This document shows, piece after piece, positions 23,711 through 34,875 of a DNA stretch of 64,000 bases. The position numbers and the translations under genes were made by a program. How positions within the stretch are numbered: the first letter of the stretch is position 1; the number at the start of each line of letters is the position of its first letter. Under the pieces are notes generated by a model, which saw nothing but the letters and a program-made list of their open reading frames with translations, was not told the origin of the DNA and did not search any database. The DNA comes from Cynocephalus volans (taxonomy: Eukaryota; Chordata; Mammalia; Dermoptera; Cynocephalidae): NCBI RefSeq assembly GCF_027409185.1, contig NC_084463.1, forward strand, positions 157,577,369 through 157,641,368, written 5' to 3'.

Positions 23711-24019
23711 TCTTTTTCTAAGTCATCATGCAACACGTGTGCAGCAGATCACATGTAGAAACCTCAGCATACTTGTAGGGGTCTCTCAGTAAAATCACTG
23801 CAAATAAAATTTTGGTGGGTCTACATTTGTGTGACAAGTGGGCTTCCTGTACCAACCTGAAGATGACTGATGAGTCAGAGATGTACAAATCAATTATTGC
23901 AATTATACAAGAAAAAAATCATCTAACTGCCCCTATTTCAGTGCTCTGGGGACCCTGAGAACCATCTACCTGGGAGGGATAGCAAGGAGAGGTAAAGCAA
24001 GGAAAACAAACTAATAACT

Positions 24020-24190
24020 GCTGCGGCCAGGCACTATTCTGGGAACTCCCCCACATATTTTTCCATCAAGGCTCACAACAATAGGTATCGGTGTGGGCAC
24101 TGACTTGCCCAGCATCATAGCACAAGGTGGTAGCACAAGCAGGATTCTGACCCAGGCATGTCTGTTCCAAGCCTAGAGTTAATTCCTCCA
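24020..24190 (-). repeat. MIR SINE fragment
   Basis: Reverse MIR pattern: 'ccaggcactattctgggaact', 'aaggctcacaacaa', 'ctgacttgcccagcatcatagcac', 'gattctgacccaggcatgtctg'. It sits just upstream of the provirus. Confidence 0.6.
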
Positions 24191-24417
24191 AGTTTGGCTG
24201 GTGAAGGTTCTTGCCTCCTGAGATCAGTGTCAAGCTTCTGGCCATGAGGTTAAGGAAGAGCAACAGGTTTCATATCAGTCTAGCCCAGGGTTGGAGGTTA
24301 AAGGCAAGAAGAGCATGTCCTGAGACTCAGGCATCCTAAAGACCAGACCCTGCTGGTCTACCTGGCTGATGTCTTCCTAAAACAGACACCAATGATAATA
24401 TGACAGTAAACTCCTAC

Positions 24418-25006
24418 TGAAACTGGTTACTGACCATTGCAGATAATTAGCTGAGCTGATTAATTGCCTGATGTTTCTTTTAATATAACGAAATGCCTTT
24501 CAAGTTTCCTATAAAGGTCAGGTAATCATTAATCACTTTTAACTTATCTTGCAGAGCCCCTGAAGTGAGACAGACACGTGCAGAGGAGACCCTACTGACC
24601 TCCAGATGGCACAGGAAACAAAGTCAAGTCCTTCCCCCTCCCTTCATGGAACAAAAACTCAGAGCTTTACAAGAACCAGAATGCTGGACACAATTAAAAA
24701 CTGAAGACGTCTGTAACCACTTGTTGCAGGACGAGCAGAAAAGGGAATGAAATCCGATGTACAAATTTCCCACCAATGAGCTCCTGCCAACTTGTGATTT
24801 TTGTAATTTTACCAATATTTCTCTGTACTTTGAGCTTCCTATAAGAACAAGTCATACTTCTCAGTCAGGAAAACAGATTTGAGCCCAGTCTCCTGACGCC
24901 TTACTGACCAGTCATGCAGTAAAGCTCTTTCTTTTCACAGAAGCCAGTGTGTCACAGTGTTTGACTTTCTGTGTACATCAGGCAGTGAACCCAGGGTTTG
25001 ATAATA
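24418..25006 (+). mobile_element. 5' LTR of the provirus
   Basis: Begins TGAAACTGG and aligns with the 3' LTR throughout (for example 'gacctccagatggcac', 'ggaacaaaaactcagagctttac', 'ctttgagcttcctataa'). A degraded TATA box lies at 24840-24849 (CTATAAGAAC), and an AGTAAA polyadenylation signal at 24918-24923. The terminal CA seems to have become TA. Its many differences from the 3' LTR indicate an old integration. Confidence 0.9.
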
Positions 25007-25010
25007 GTTT

Positions 25011-25028
25011 TGGTGACTCACATGGGAC
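25011..25028 (+). promoter_or_regulatory. Putative primer binding site of the provirus
   Basis: TGGTGACTCACATGGGAC lies a few bases past the 5' LTR, where the tRNA primer site is expected, and starts with the required TGG. It does not match any single tRNA well (partial agreement with Trp and Ile), so the primer is unassigned. Confidence 0.45.
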
Positions 25029-26940
25029 TCAAAGGTCGTGCATGGGACCATCTGCCCAAGGCTCTGCAGCCCCTTAATGGGGTGCCAGCTCTCATCTCTG
25101 ATGCTGATAATCCATCTAGACAATTTTTAGTCCAGAGGTTCAGAAACTGAGACCTGACTTTACTGAGATGTGTCAGGCCCCTTTTTGCAGTGTAAGCTTT
25201 TATGAGAAGAACAGGCTGTGGGAAGATGTTTCTAGGTGAGTAACTCCAACAGGCTCCTAAGCTTTTTTTGCCTTTTGGTGGTCTCATGAGGATGTGGGTT
25301 AGAGTCCCTTCTTCAAGGATCTTGACAGGTTAGAGTCCCTATCTTTGGGTTAGAGTCCCAAGGGAATTTGTGGGCAATAAAAAAGGTTGTAGCCACAGGC
25401 TACCTCCTATCTTGCTTTAGCATTTTGGGAGCTCAAGTTATTGTTTGTTTGTGTATCTGTCTTTTGTTTCATTTTATCTGTTGGAATTGGCTAATCAAGA
25501 TTAAACTAATTGCTGACTAAAAACAAACAAACACTCTCATAGGTTTATTTGCCTGAGAGTCCTTGGGCTCTGAAGATTAAAGATATTGCTCCCTCTGGTT
25601 CCTCAGGATACTCTTAGGTGACTGAAGGTCTCACAGAGATGTCAGAATTCATATCCATGACATGCAGCAGCTTCATATGGCCTCCCCACCAGAAGAACAA
25701 ACCATGACCCTGTGTTAGAAGAAATCTGTACTGCTCATATAAGGAACTGGTCATCCCAGTGTCTTGAGATGCCCAACACTACTTAGTGTTCAGGATCCTC
25801 CATGCCATGTAAGAGGCCTAGCCAGCTCCAGGATGAAACTTGGAGAAGCAACGCCCACAGCAGCACATTTACAGACTCAAACATTTTCCTTAGAAAGAGA
25901 TGGTTTTAACCACAGGTAGATCTTTCATAGGATCCAGCAATCCCTCTTCTGGGTATATTCAGAGGAATGGAAATCATCATGTCAGAGAGATACCTGCACT
26001 CCCATGTTTATTGTAGCTCTGTTTACGATAGCCAAGATATGGAACCAACCTAAATGTCCATCAATAGATGATTGGATACGGAAACTGTGGTATATATGCA
26101 CTATGGATACTACTCTGCCATAAAAAAGAATGAAATACTCCCACTTGCTACAACATGGATGAACCTGGAGAAACTTACGTTGAGTGAAACAAGCAAGGCA
26201 CAGAGGGGTAAATACCACATGTGCTCACTCATATGTGGGAGCTAAGAGAGAAAGAAGGAAGGAAAGAAAGACCACAGTAGTGCTGTGATCCAACAGAGGG
26301 AGGGAACATTCCTGGGGCTACAAGTTGAAATTGAGGGGAGAGGGGGATGGGGAGGGAGGTTGGGGGATAGTTGGGAGTGGACAAAGGGTACAAAAGTAAT
26401 TTCTGGTGATGGACATGCCCCTAGTATGGATCTGGCCCCTGCATCATGGGCAGGAGGGGGGACAATCAGCTCTGTATCTCATGAGTATTTGTAATAAGTA
26501 AATAATAAGTAAAAAAGAAAGAGATAGTTTTAGTCACCTCTGACAATATCTCATCAAATTATGGAAAATGGAAGCAGGATTCCAATCTGCAGCCCTCCAG
26601 GCTGTATCCTTCAGAATTAGGCAATTTTTAGTTATGAATCAATGAAAAGAAAGAAAATGTGTTTTTTTTAATGTAATACTGCATAGCCACAATATTCACT
26701 AGAATCCGGTGAGAAACAGCTTGAGAACAGATCTTTAAATTATACTACCATTTTGCAACTAGATTTGTTTTGTAAAAAAGAATAAAAGTGGGATGAAGTC
26801 TCATATGTCCAATCATTTATGTCGTTACATCAGAATAAGAATTTGTAAAAGAAATGTAAGCATTTTAAGCAGAGGAAGGGACCCTCAAATAAGCTCAAAC
26901 TTACAGATTCAAAACAGTTTGATGATCTTGTTTGTTCCTT
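25029..26940 (+). other. Proviral leader and gag N-terminal region, not resolved
   Basis: Contains a possible splice donor (AGGTGAGTAA near 25232) and three spaced copies of GGTTAGAGTCCC between 25297 and 25360. I could not identify the gag start or matrix domain, either side of the L1 insertion at 25914-26517. Confidence 0.4.
25914..26517 (+). mobile_element. 5'-truncated L1 inside the provirus
   Basis: L1 ORF2 C-terminus and 3'UTR ('cagcaatccctcttctgggtatattc' to 'ctgtatctcatgagtatttgtaataag') with an A-rich end. The target duplication is AAAGAGATGGTTTTAACCAC (25894-25913) and AAAGAGATAGTTTTAGTCAC (26518-26537). Confidence 0.9.
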
Positions 26941-26944
26941 TTGT

Positions 26945-28219
26945 TATCTACTAGTGGCACCTCTCCCATATGCCAAAGAGAACTTCAAAGATAAGCAAAT
27001 TGAGCATGCTGACTCTTCCAAAGTTGATGGCTTGGCTTTGTACTCCCCCTTACCTGATATTCCAAAAGGAATGGTCTTCCCCATCATACCCATCAGGATA
27101 CAAAATTTGGCCCAGGGAAAACTTAATCTCAGGCATGGAAATTTTCATTAAGGCAAGTCCAAGCCACAATAGATAACCAAGGACATCCACAAGTATTTGT
27201 ATATGTACATTCACCATCTTCTACCTCTGATTTATATAATTGGAAAAATAACATGCCTTCCCACTGGATGACCCTATGAGGATGAAAGATTCATTTTCCT
27301 CTAACTTTGCTACCCATATCCCAAATTGGGTGGATAGTCAAGTCTTCCTGAACACATTGTTAACCTGGGAGGAGCATAGAATGTTATTGAAAAAGACCCA
27401 CAAAGAAACCAAAAGACTTCATGAGCTACAACCTAATAATCCAGTCAACATTCAGGAGACTAATGTAGTGCCTGAAACTGAACCAGAAACTCTAAAGATC
27501 CTAGAGATCAGGCTAGCTTAGATCACTACAAGTTATGCATAACAACTGGAATTCTAAAAGGAGTTTCTAGACCTAAAGCAATGAACAAAATTCAAGATGT
27601 CCAACAAGGACCAAAGGAAAAATCCCTCAATGCTTCTTCAGAGGATTTGTAGTACCTATGAACAATATACTGATAAAGATCCAGGGCACTCAGACAATAT
27701 GAGATAATTAACCTGATTTTTATTAGTCAAAGTGCACCAGATGTTAGAAAGAAAGTACAATGGATGGAAAGAGGAATGGGTATGTCACTGTCTCAGTTGG
27801 TTGAAATTGCCTTTAAGGTGTTTACCAGCTACCATCAGATGCAAGAGAAGCAAAAGCGATGTGAGATAAGGCAATCTACTCTGCTGGTTATAGCCATTGG
27901 ATGTGATCCACTAAGCTGTGCTAGAATGTCCAAAGGAGGAATGAAACAGCCATGGGTAAGACCTCTAGGGCCACAACCCTCTAACCAAAAAGGCCACCCA
28001 ACTGTGGGCCCACAGGAGTGTACCTATTGCAAACAAGTGGGACACTGGAAATGGGATTGCCCTACTCCCCCAAAAGGGAAGGAGAAAGAGACAAAAGGTG
28101 ATCCCAAGCTTGATTACCAGCTGCCACTTGCACCAATAGTGATCAAGAATAATGTGGCCCAGGGTGTCCTTCTGATTTCATTGGCTCCATTGATATCTCC
28201 CATGAGGAACCCCATGTGA
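26945..28219 (+). pseudogene. gag: Proviral gag remnant (capsid and nucleocapsid)
   Basis: Gag is the structural polyprotein of retroviruses. The capsid block TSDLYNWKNNMP lies at about 27210-27250 and a following capsid segment (SQVFLNTLLTWEEHRML) at about 27330-27390. SQSAPDVRKKVQW at about 27724-27762 matches the later capsid region. The nucleocapsid has one zinc knuckle CTYCKQVGHWKWDC (CX2CX4HX4C, about 28018-28059) in a 151-codon open frame (27764-28219). A single knuckle is the gammaretroviral pattern. The capsid is split among frames by indels and stops. A proline-rich LYSPLPDIP stretch near 27040 may be the late-domain region. Confidence 0.85.
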
Positions 28220-28335
28220 CAATGACTTGGGGAAAAAGACTTGCTGATTTTCTAATCAACACTGGAGCTACTCATTCAGTTTTAAATGCCAAATGAGGAC
28301 CCCTATAGGCAAGACTATCATAGTTACATAAGTCC
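28220..28335 (+). pseudogene. pro: Proviral protease remnant
   Basis: A short frame contains FLINTGATHSVL, matching the retroviral aspartic protease active site region (normally LVDTGA...SVL). The catalytic Asp is Asn here, and a stop follows within a few codons. The rest of the domain (28335-28690) is too decayed to follow. Confidence 0.75.
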
Positions 28336-28820
28336 CTGGAAAGATTTCTCATAATTCTTTCCTCCAATTTTTGAAATGTCAGTTGGGGGAGACTTATTTA
28401 AAACACAGCTTTTTATATATGCCTTCGTGCAAAGTGCCCCTTTTATGTTGAGATTTGTTAACCAAGTTAAACACACAGATGTTTTTTGCACCAGGAAAGG
28501 TAGAAGTTCAAATACTTCCTGAGTATGCCTGCACCTTTCAAGCTGCATTGTTGCAATTGAAAGAGAAACTTCGAATGGAAATACCTGAGGAAATACAATG
28601 AAAATTGAAACTTGAAGTACTGGTGAATGGTAGACCTGGATGATTGGCATAATCCTTCCAGTGCAAGTAAAGCTTTTATAAAATGCCAAAGTTCCCAATT
28701 TAAAATAATACCATGGAAAAGACAGGCAAAAAAGAACCTATAAAGTTTTTAATAGCTACCTTTCTTGAACACCAGCTCATTCAGCCTTGCCACTCCCTAT
28801 ATAATACCCCTATATTGCAA

Positions 28821-30910
28821 AGAGAGTAATGCCTGGGTTCTCAGGCAGGAGCTAAGGGCAGCCCCCTGACACCCAGAAGCAGGCAAGAGAGCTGTGGCCA
28901 GGGTCCTGGGCTGGAGCCAAGGGCAGCCCCCTCCACCCAGAAGCAGGCAAGAGATTATGCCAAAACACCACATATTTGAGGATGGCCCACCACAGCAACC
29001 ACAACAGCCATAGCAGCTGCAAAAGTGATTCAACACCATAGCAGTAGGCATGGCCACCATGCAGGCAGCCCACCAGACACCCAACTGCACTGACACAAAA
29101 AGAGTCACCAGTGCAGACCAGAAAAAGAAGATGCCTCTCTCCTCAAACACCTCTCCAGAGTAATAGAAGAAGCAACTGCTCTACCAGATGACAAGAAATT
29201 AACACAGACGTGGTAGAAACAGGAAAACCCAAGAAAATATGACACCACTAAAAGAATATAGTAATTCTCAGATTTCTCAGATACCAGACCCTATATAGCA
29301 TGAAACCCTTGAAATGACTGAAAATGAATTCCAAGCAACAATCTTAAGGAAACTCACTGAGTTACAAGAAGACAGTTAGGTAATAATGATATGAGAAAAC
29401 AAATCCAAGATATGAAGGAGGAAATTTATAGAGATTAACACCTTAAAAAAGAATGTAGCAGAACACATGAAACTGAAAGATTCACTCAACAAAATTAAAA
29501 GCATGACTGATAGCTTAAGCAGCAGGCTAGAATAAGCAGAAAAAATAATTTCTGATTTTGAAGGTAGTCTTTTTGAAATAACCCAGGAGGACAAAAATTT
29601 GTTTAAAGGAAAAAAAGAATTTTAAAAAAGGAAGAAAATCTAAGAGGGCTAGCAGATAACCTTAAGTGCACAAACATTGGAATCAAGAGTGTTCCAGAAG
29701 AGGAGAATGGAAAACCTATTCAACAAAAGAATTACAGAAAATTCCCAGGCACAGGGAGAGATGTGGGCCTTTAGATCCAAGAAGCTCAAAGATCCCTAAA
29801 CAGATTCAACCCACGAATATCCTGTCTAAGACACGTTATGGTCAAACTGGCAAAGCTCAAAGACAAAGAGAGAATCTTAAAAGAAACAAGAGAAAAACAT
29901 CAAGTCACCTATATGGGAGTCCCTATCAGACTAACAGCACCCTTTTCAACAGAAACTCTACAGGCCAGAAGAAAATGGGATGATATATTCAAAATACTAA
30001 AAGAAAAAAACTGCCAGACAAGAATAGTATACCCAGCAAGCTATCCTTCAGAAATGAGGGGAAAATAGTGTATTTTCCAGATGCACAAACACTGTGGGAG
30101 TTCACCACCACACAACTAGCCCTACAAGGGATCCAAAAAATGATAATCACTACCATGAATACACAAGAAAGGACAAAACCCACTGGTAGAATAAAAATGC
30201 AAACAAGAAAGAGAAAGGAACTCAATCTTTCCACCACAAACAAAACTAATGACAGTGTAATAATGTCCCTGCTTTATTCCTGACTTTAGTTATTTTAGTC
30301 TTCTTTCTTTTTTTCTTGGCCAATCTAGACAAAAGTTTGCAATTTTTTTGTTCTCTTTAAAGAATCAACTTCTGGTTTTGTTGATTTTTCTCTCATTTTT
30401 AAATTCTCTATGTCATGTATTCCTGTTGTAATCTTTGTTATTTCTACTTTTATTTCCTTTTGGTTTAGTTTGTTCTTCTTTTTCTCTTTTCTTAAGGTTG
30501 AAGCTCACATTACTGAGTTCAGATTTTTCATATTTTTAATATAGATCCTTACAAGTATGTTTCCCCCAAGCCCTGCATGAGCCTTTCATCCTATAAATTT
30601 TGATATGTTACACTTAGATTTTTATCTCAAAGTATTCTTTAATTCCCCTGTGATTTTTCTTTTTACTTATTGTTTATTTAGGAGATTGTTGTTTAAATTC
30701 CACGTATTTGTGAATTTTCTAAATTTCCTTCTGCTATTGAAGTCATAGAACATATATTCTATGATGTTAGATTTTTTAAGTGTATTAAGACTCGTTTTGT
30801 GGGGGGGGAAGACTGAATACTAAAGCTGCAGATGTCACAGAGCTATCATATATAATGTATATTTTTCTTTTGCACCCAATAAATTTTACTTTGAGTCTGT
30901 TAAAAAAAAA
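28821..30910 (+). mobile_element. Chimeric L1-derived retroposon inside pol
   Basis: One insertion is bounded by a target duplication of about 17 bases (ATACCCCTATATTGCAA before, ATACTCCTATTTTGCCAA after) and ends in ten A. Inside, in order, are L1 5'UTR with a duplicated unit ('aagggcagccccc...acccagaagcaggcaagaga', about 28855 and 28919), a frame-broken L1 ORF1 (about 29230-30270), then about 500 bases of L1 ORF2 in the opposite orientation (30290-30800). A 110-base unrelated 3' end follows, with AATAAA at about 30879. See findings. Confidence 0.75.
29230..30270 (+). pseudogene. L1 ORF1 remnant in the chimeric retroposon
   Basis: The ORF1 RNA-binding domain and C-terminal domain are recognisable on comparison with the intact frame at 37603-38118: KLAKLKDKERILKETREK, TLQARRKWDDIFKILKEKN, and the equivalents of the 'AKLSFRNEG' and 'LREFTTT' regions. 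L1 ORF1p is the trimeric RNA-binding chaperone of the L1 particle. Several frameshifts and stops are present. Confidence 0.75.
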
Positions 30911-31339
30911 ATACTCCTATTTTGCCAATGCAAAAGAATAGGGACTACCATTATGTACTGTACTTAAGAGCCATTAATCAAATTGTGGAGGATATCCATC
31001 AAGTTGTGCCAAACCTTCACACTTTGCTCACTACATTATCCAGATATCTTTGCCAGTTACAGTCTTGGACTAAAAGGATGCCTTTTACTATATTCCTTTA
31101 GATCCTAAATCCCAGGAACCATTTGCTTTTAAAAGGGACAACTCTGAAACTATCATAAAGCAACAATATTTTTGGACTGTTCTGCCTGAGGGATTTAAGA
31201 ATGCTCCAACAATTTTAGGAGCCACCCTGGCCAGAGATTTGAGAGAACTTCAATTAGATAAGGTGGTCTTCTTTCAATATGTGAGTGATATTCCCATTGC
31301 TAGCAAAACCAAAGAAGCATCAAACAAAACCATCACTGT

Positions 31340-31382
31340 GGTGGTGGTGGTGGTGGTGGTGGTGTTTTCATCGGCTGGCCAG
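31340..31382 (-). mobile_element. Tiny 5'-truncated SINE end with (TGG)n tail
   Basis: A (TGG)n run of about eight units, TTTTCATC and GGCTGGCCAG interrupt pol. GGCTGGCCAG equals the 3' end of the tRNA-Ile SINE in antisense (compare 50069-50081). Flanks CAAAACCATCACTGT and CAAAAACACCACTTT look like a target duplication, and the pol frame reads on once the block is taken out. Confidence 0.5.
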
Positions 31383-32401
31383 CAAAAACACCACTTTGAC
31401 TTTAATTTTTCTGGCAGACAGAGGAAACAAAGTATCCAAGAAGAAAGCTCAAATTACCCAGCTGTAAGTAAAATATTTAGGATTTGAACTGTCCAAGAGC
31501 CAGAGAACTCTACTATCAGATAGAAGGGAGACCCTAGCCAGGATGGCAGGTCCTACTACAAAAAGACATTACAAGGACTTTTAGGAATTGCAGGATTTTG
31601 CCGTATATGAATTCCAAGTGTTTGACTGATAGCTAAACCCTTATATGAGGCCTTAGAAGGGAATAATCAGGAGCTATGAAATTGGACTGTAGGATGCCAG
31701 AAGGTATTCCAAGCTTCCAAGGAAAAACTTGTAACTGTCCCAGTACTTGGCCTTCCTGATTTAAGGAAACCATTTAGCCTCTATACATGTGAGAGGCAAA
31801 GTATAAGTCTTAGGGTTTTGACACAGAATTTGTGCCACACCTGTCATCTATTTTTCAAAATAATTAAACATAGTAACACAGGGATAGCCAGTTGGTCTCC
31901 AACCAGTTACTGCTACCTGTGACCTTCTATAAGAGGCTGAAAATTTTACTTTGGACCAGCTAACAACAGTGCACATACCCACTGTGTGTTAAACCCTCCT
32001 TAAATAAAAAGGAGGACACTTGCTCACTTGGTTAGGCAAATACCAGGCCATCCTATTGAATAATCCAAATGTAAAACTAAAGGCAGTGTCTACCCTAAAC
32101 ACTGTCACCCTGCTCCCAAGCTCATTGGAAGAGCCTGCCTACGACTGTATTCAAATGATTGAAGAGGTTTATTCCAGCAGATCTAATTTTACACACCAAC
32201 AATTGGAGGACCCAGACTTGGAAATGTTTATGGGTGGAAGTAGATTTGTGAACCAGACTTTGTAAAGCTGGATATGCAGTGATAACTCTTCAACAGCTCC
32301 TGGAAACAGAGGCTCTTCCATCAGGTACATCTTCCCAAAAGACAGAAATTGTTCCTATCACCAGGGCTCTTCATCTTGGGTCAAGGAAAAAGGTAACCAT
32401 T

Positions 32402-32808
32402 TGTATTAGTCTGTTTTGTGTTGCTATAATGGAAATACCTGAGTCTGGGTAATTCATAAAGAACAGAGGTTTATTTGGCTTATGATTCTGGGACAGCTGC
32501 ATCTGGCATGAGCCTCAGGCTGCTTCTACTCATGGCAGAAAGTGGCAGGTAGCTGATGGGTACAAGCAGATCACATGGTGAGAGGAAGCAAGAGAGAGAG
32601 AGATGGGAGGTGGCAGGGTCTTTTAAACAACCAGCTCTCATAGGAACTAACACAACAAGAACTCACTCACTACACCTCCTCCCCCAAGGAGAGCATTAAT
32701 CCATTCATGAGAGATCCACCCCCATGACTAAATCAGTATCCAACATTGCCACATTGGGGATCAAATTTCCATGAGTTTTGGAGGGGACAGCACATCCAAA
32801 CTCCAACA
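32402..32808 (-). mobile_element. MaLR (MST-like) LTR inserted in RNase H
   Basis: On the minus strand it starts TGTTGGAGTTTGGATGTGC and ends ACAGACTAATACA, with the MST/THE1 LTR layout ('catgggggtggatctctcatgaatgg', 'gccaaataaacctctgttctttatgaattacccagactcagg'). The 5-bp flanks CCATT and CCCTT are a degraded target duplication. The RNase H frame joins across it (V-T-[I/L]-Y-T-N-S). Confidence 0.85.
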
Positions 32809-34454
32809 CCCTTTATACCAACTCTAAATATGCCTTTTTTGTGGTATATGTCCATGGGGCCATTTGGAAAGAAAGAGGATTATGAACTTCAAGAAATAAA
32901 AGGAAATTAAACACATGCAGGAAATATGAAACTTATTGGATGTTGTCATGTTACCTGAAAAAGTGGCTATAGTCCATTGACCTGGGCACCAAAAAGCTGA
33001 TGCTCTATTGGCTAAGGGAAATCACATGATAGACCAGGATCTAAAGAGTCTGCTAGAAGGTCCCTAAAGTCCTAGATGCTTATTCCTCATATGGGTCTGT
33101 CCCCACTCAAGCCTATATATTCTGAAATGGACTTTGAAAAGGCAGATGAATGAGGTTTTTTCCATAATGGGGCTAAAAACATAAACAAATAATCAACAAA
33201 ACAACACCACCAAAGAAGGTTGGACATACAATGAGCAGGGGATAGTGCCAGGTCCTGAACACTTACTAGAAGATATAATCACTAATTTACATCAGGGGAC
33301 CCCTTATGAAATAGATGCCACCTACCAATTGTTGAGTAAGTTATTGTGGGTCCAAATATTCAGAAGACTATTTAAAAGGTGGTTGAGAACTGCTTAACTT
33401 GTACAAGGAATAACCCCAAAACAGGACTATACCCTAAAATTAAAGTGGTACAAACTTGAGAAACATTTCCAGGAATTTTCTATCATGCCAAAGCCACCAG
33501 AAATTTTAGGTACCTGTTAGTTTTGTAGGTACTTTTATTGGATGTGTACAAGCTTTTCTTTGCAGAATGGAAAAAGCATCAGAGTTGACTGAGAACCTAT
33601 TCAAGAAGATCATTCATCACCATGGACTCCCATCATATATACGAAGTAACAGTAGAGGAGCCTTCATCACTAAGGTAACTCAAGAGGTTTTGGGGGTCCC
33701 AGGAATACATCAAAAGACTCATGCTTTCTGGATACATCAATCTATAGGTAAGACTGAAAAGATGAACCAAACCTTGAAGAAAACTCTTGCTAAAATATGC
33801 CAAGAAACTAATTTAACATGAGATAAAGCCTTACTCTGCTTAGAGACAGACTGGCCACTAGAAGGGAACTCAAATTAAGCCCTTAATGAAATGTATATGT
33901 TATATGGGAGACGGCTCCTTAAGAATGAGTCTGATTGCAATTGAGATAATTGTCATGTAATAAAAGAATTAGATATAATCAAATGTGTACAATTTATAGG
34001 GGCAACTTTAAATGGTATTAATAAATATGCTTCCAGTATATTAATGTTCCTGACTGATATTCCCCTACATTGCTTAAGTCCTGGAAATTATGTATTTTTT
34101 AAATCTTGGAAAAATAATCATCCAGCATATTAGATCTGGCCAAAATGGAATGGGCCATATGAGATATTGTTAGTCACTCATTCTACAGTAAAGCTACAGG
34201 AAGTTAAACCTTGGATTCATCATTCCAGGGTAAAGCCTGTCCCTATATAAGAACTGATCACCCTCAACCTTGTATTAATTCTTGGACAGGTCACAGCCTT
34301 CATGCCTCAGAGGAAGACTTTCAACAAGATGATACAAATACTGGGTGGATGAAATGACCTGAAGCAGACATTTCTGTTCCATACTATTCATGTGAACCTG
34401 CTGAATACTTGAAATTACTTTTTAAGAAAAGCTGGCAAGATAAGTAATGAGCAG

Positions 34455-34875
34455 TGCCTTGGGCTGAAAGTCCTTCCAAAACTTAGTCCCCACTGCCACA
34501 GTGTAAAGAGGTTGGCAAGTCCTGTTATAGTAATTGAAAGGTGGAGCCTGAAGATGTGATTAGATTGTAGGATCTTGCCATAGTTGAATGGATCAATAAT
34601 GGTGGTCAGGTTCTGAGGACTTTAAATAGAGAGTGCATGAGGAACTATCCCTCTCTGCTCCACCATTTTCTGCCCTGTGAGACCCCTCAGTTGCTGTCAC
34701 TGCCACCAAGACTGTCACCACCACCAAGGCTGTCATTGCCACCAAAACTGTCACCAGATATGTTCCCTGGAGTTTGGACTTCCTAGCCTCTGAAACTGCA
34801 AGAAATAAATTTCATTTTCTTTATGAATTACCTAGTTCAGTGTATTTTGTTATAAGCAACAGAAACAGACAAATA
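34455..34875 (+). mobile_element. MaLR-type LTR between pol and env
   Basis: Resembles MaLR LTRs in the plus direction: 'cttagtccccactgccacagtg', 'gatgtgattagattgtaggat', 'ctgcaagaaataaatttcattttctttatgaattaccta', 'gtattttgttataagcaacagaaac'. It includes three 18-bp repeats of the form CTGTCAC(C/T)(A/G)CCACCAA at 34694-34752. It shares its ends with the LTR at 49037-49319. Target duplication not resolved. Confidence 0.65.

Larger units (their letters stand above)
28690..34255 (+). pseudogene. pol: Proviral pol remnant (RT, RNase H, integrase)
   Basis: RT starts near 28690 (LEHQLIQPCHSLYNTP), is interrupted by the element at 28821-30910 and resumes with RAINQIVEDIHQVVPN. LPEGFKNAPTI precedes FQYVSDIP at about 31280, where the catalytic YVDD has become YVSD. 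The connection region follows to LEDPDLEMFMGGSRF (about 32200-32250), where the first RNase H acid is Gly. After the MaLR LTR, RNase H continues with YTNSKYAF. The integrase has the zinc-finger ENCLTCTRNNPKTG (about 33388-33430). In its catalytic core the first Asp is Gly (FVGTF) and the second Asp is Asn (RSNSRGAF), while the Glu persists (KTEKMNQT). The C-terminal SH3-like part ([23 protein letters not shown]) ends near 34250. Stops and frameshifts are frequent. Confidence 0.88.
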
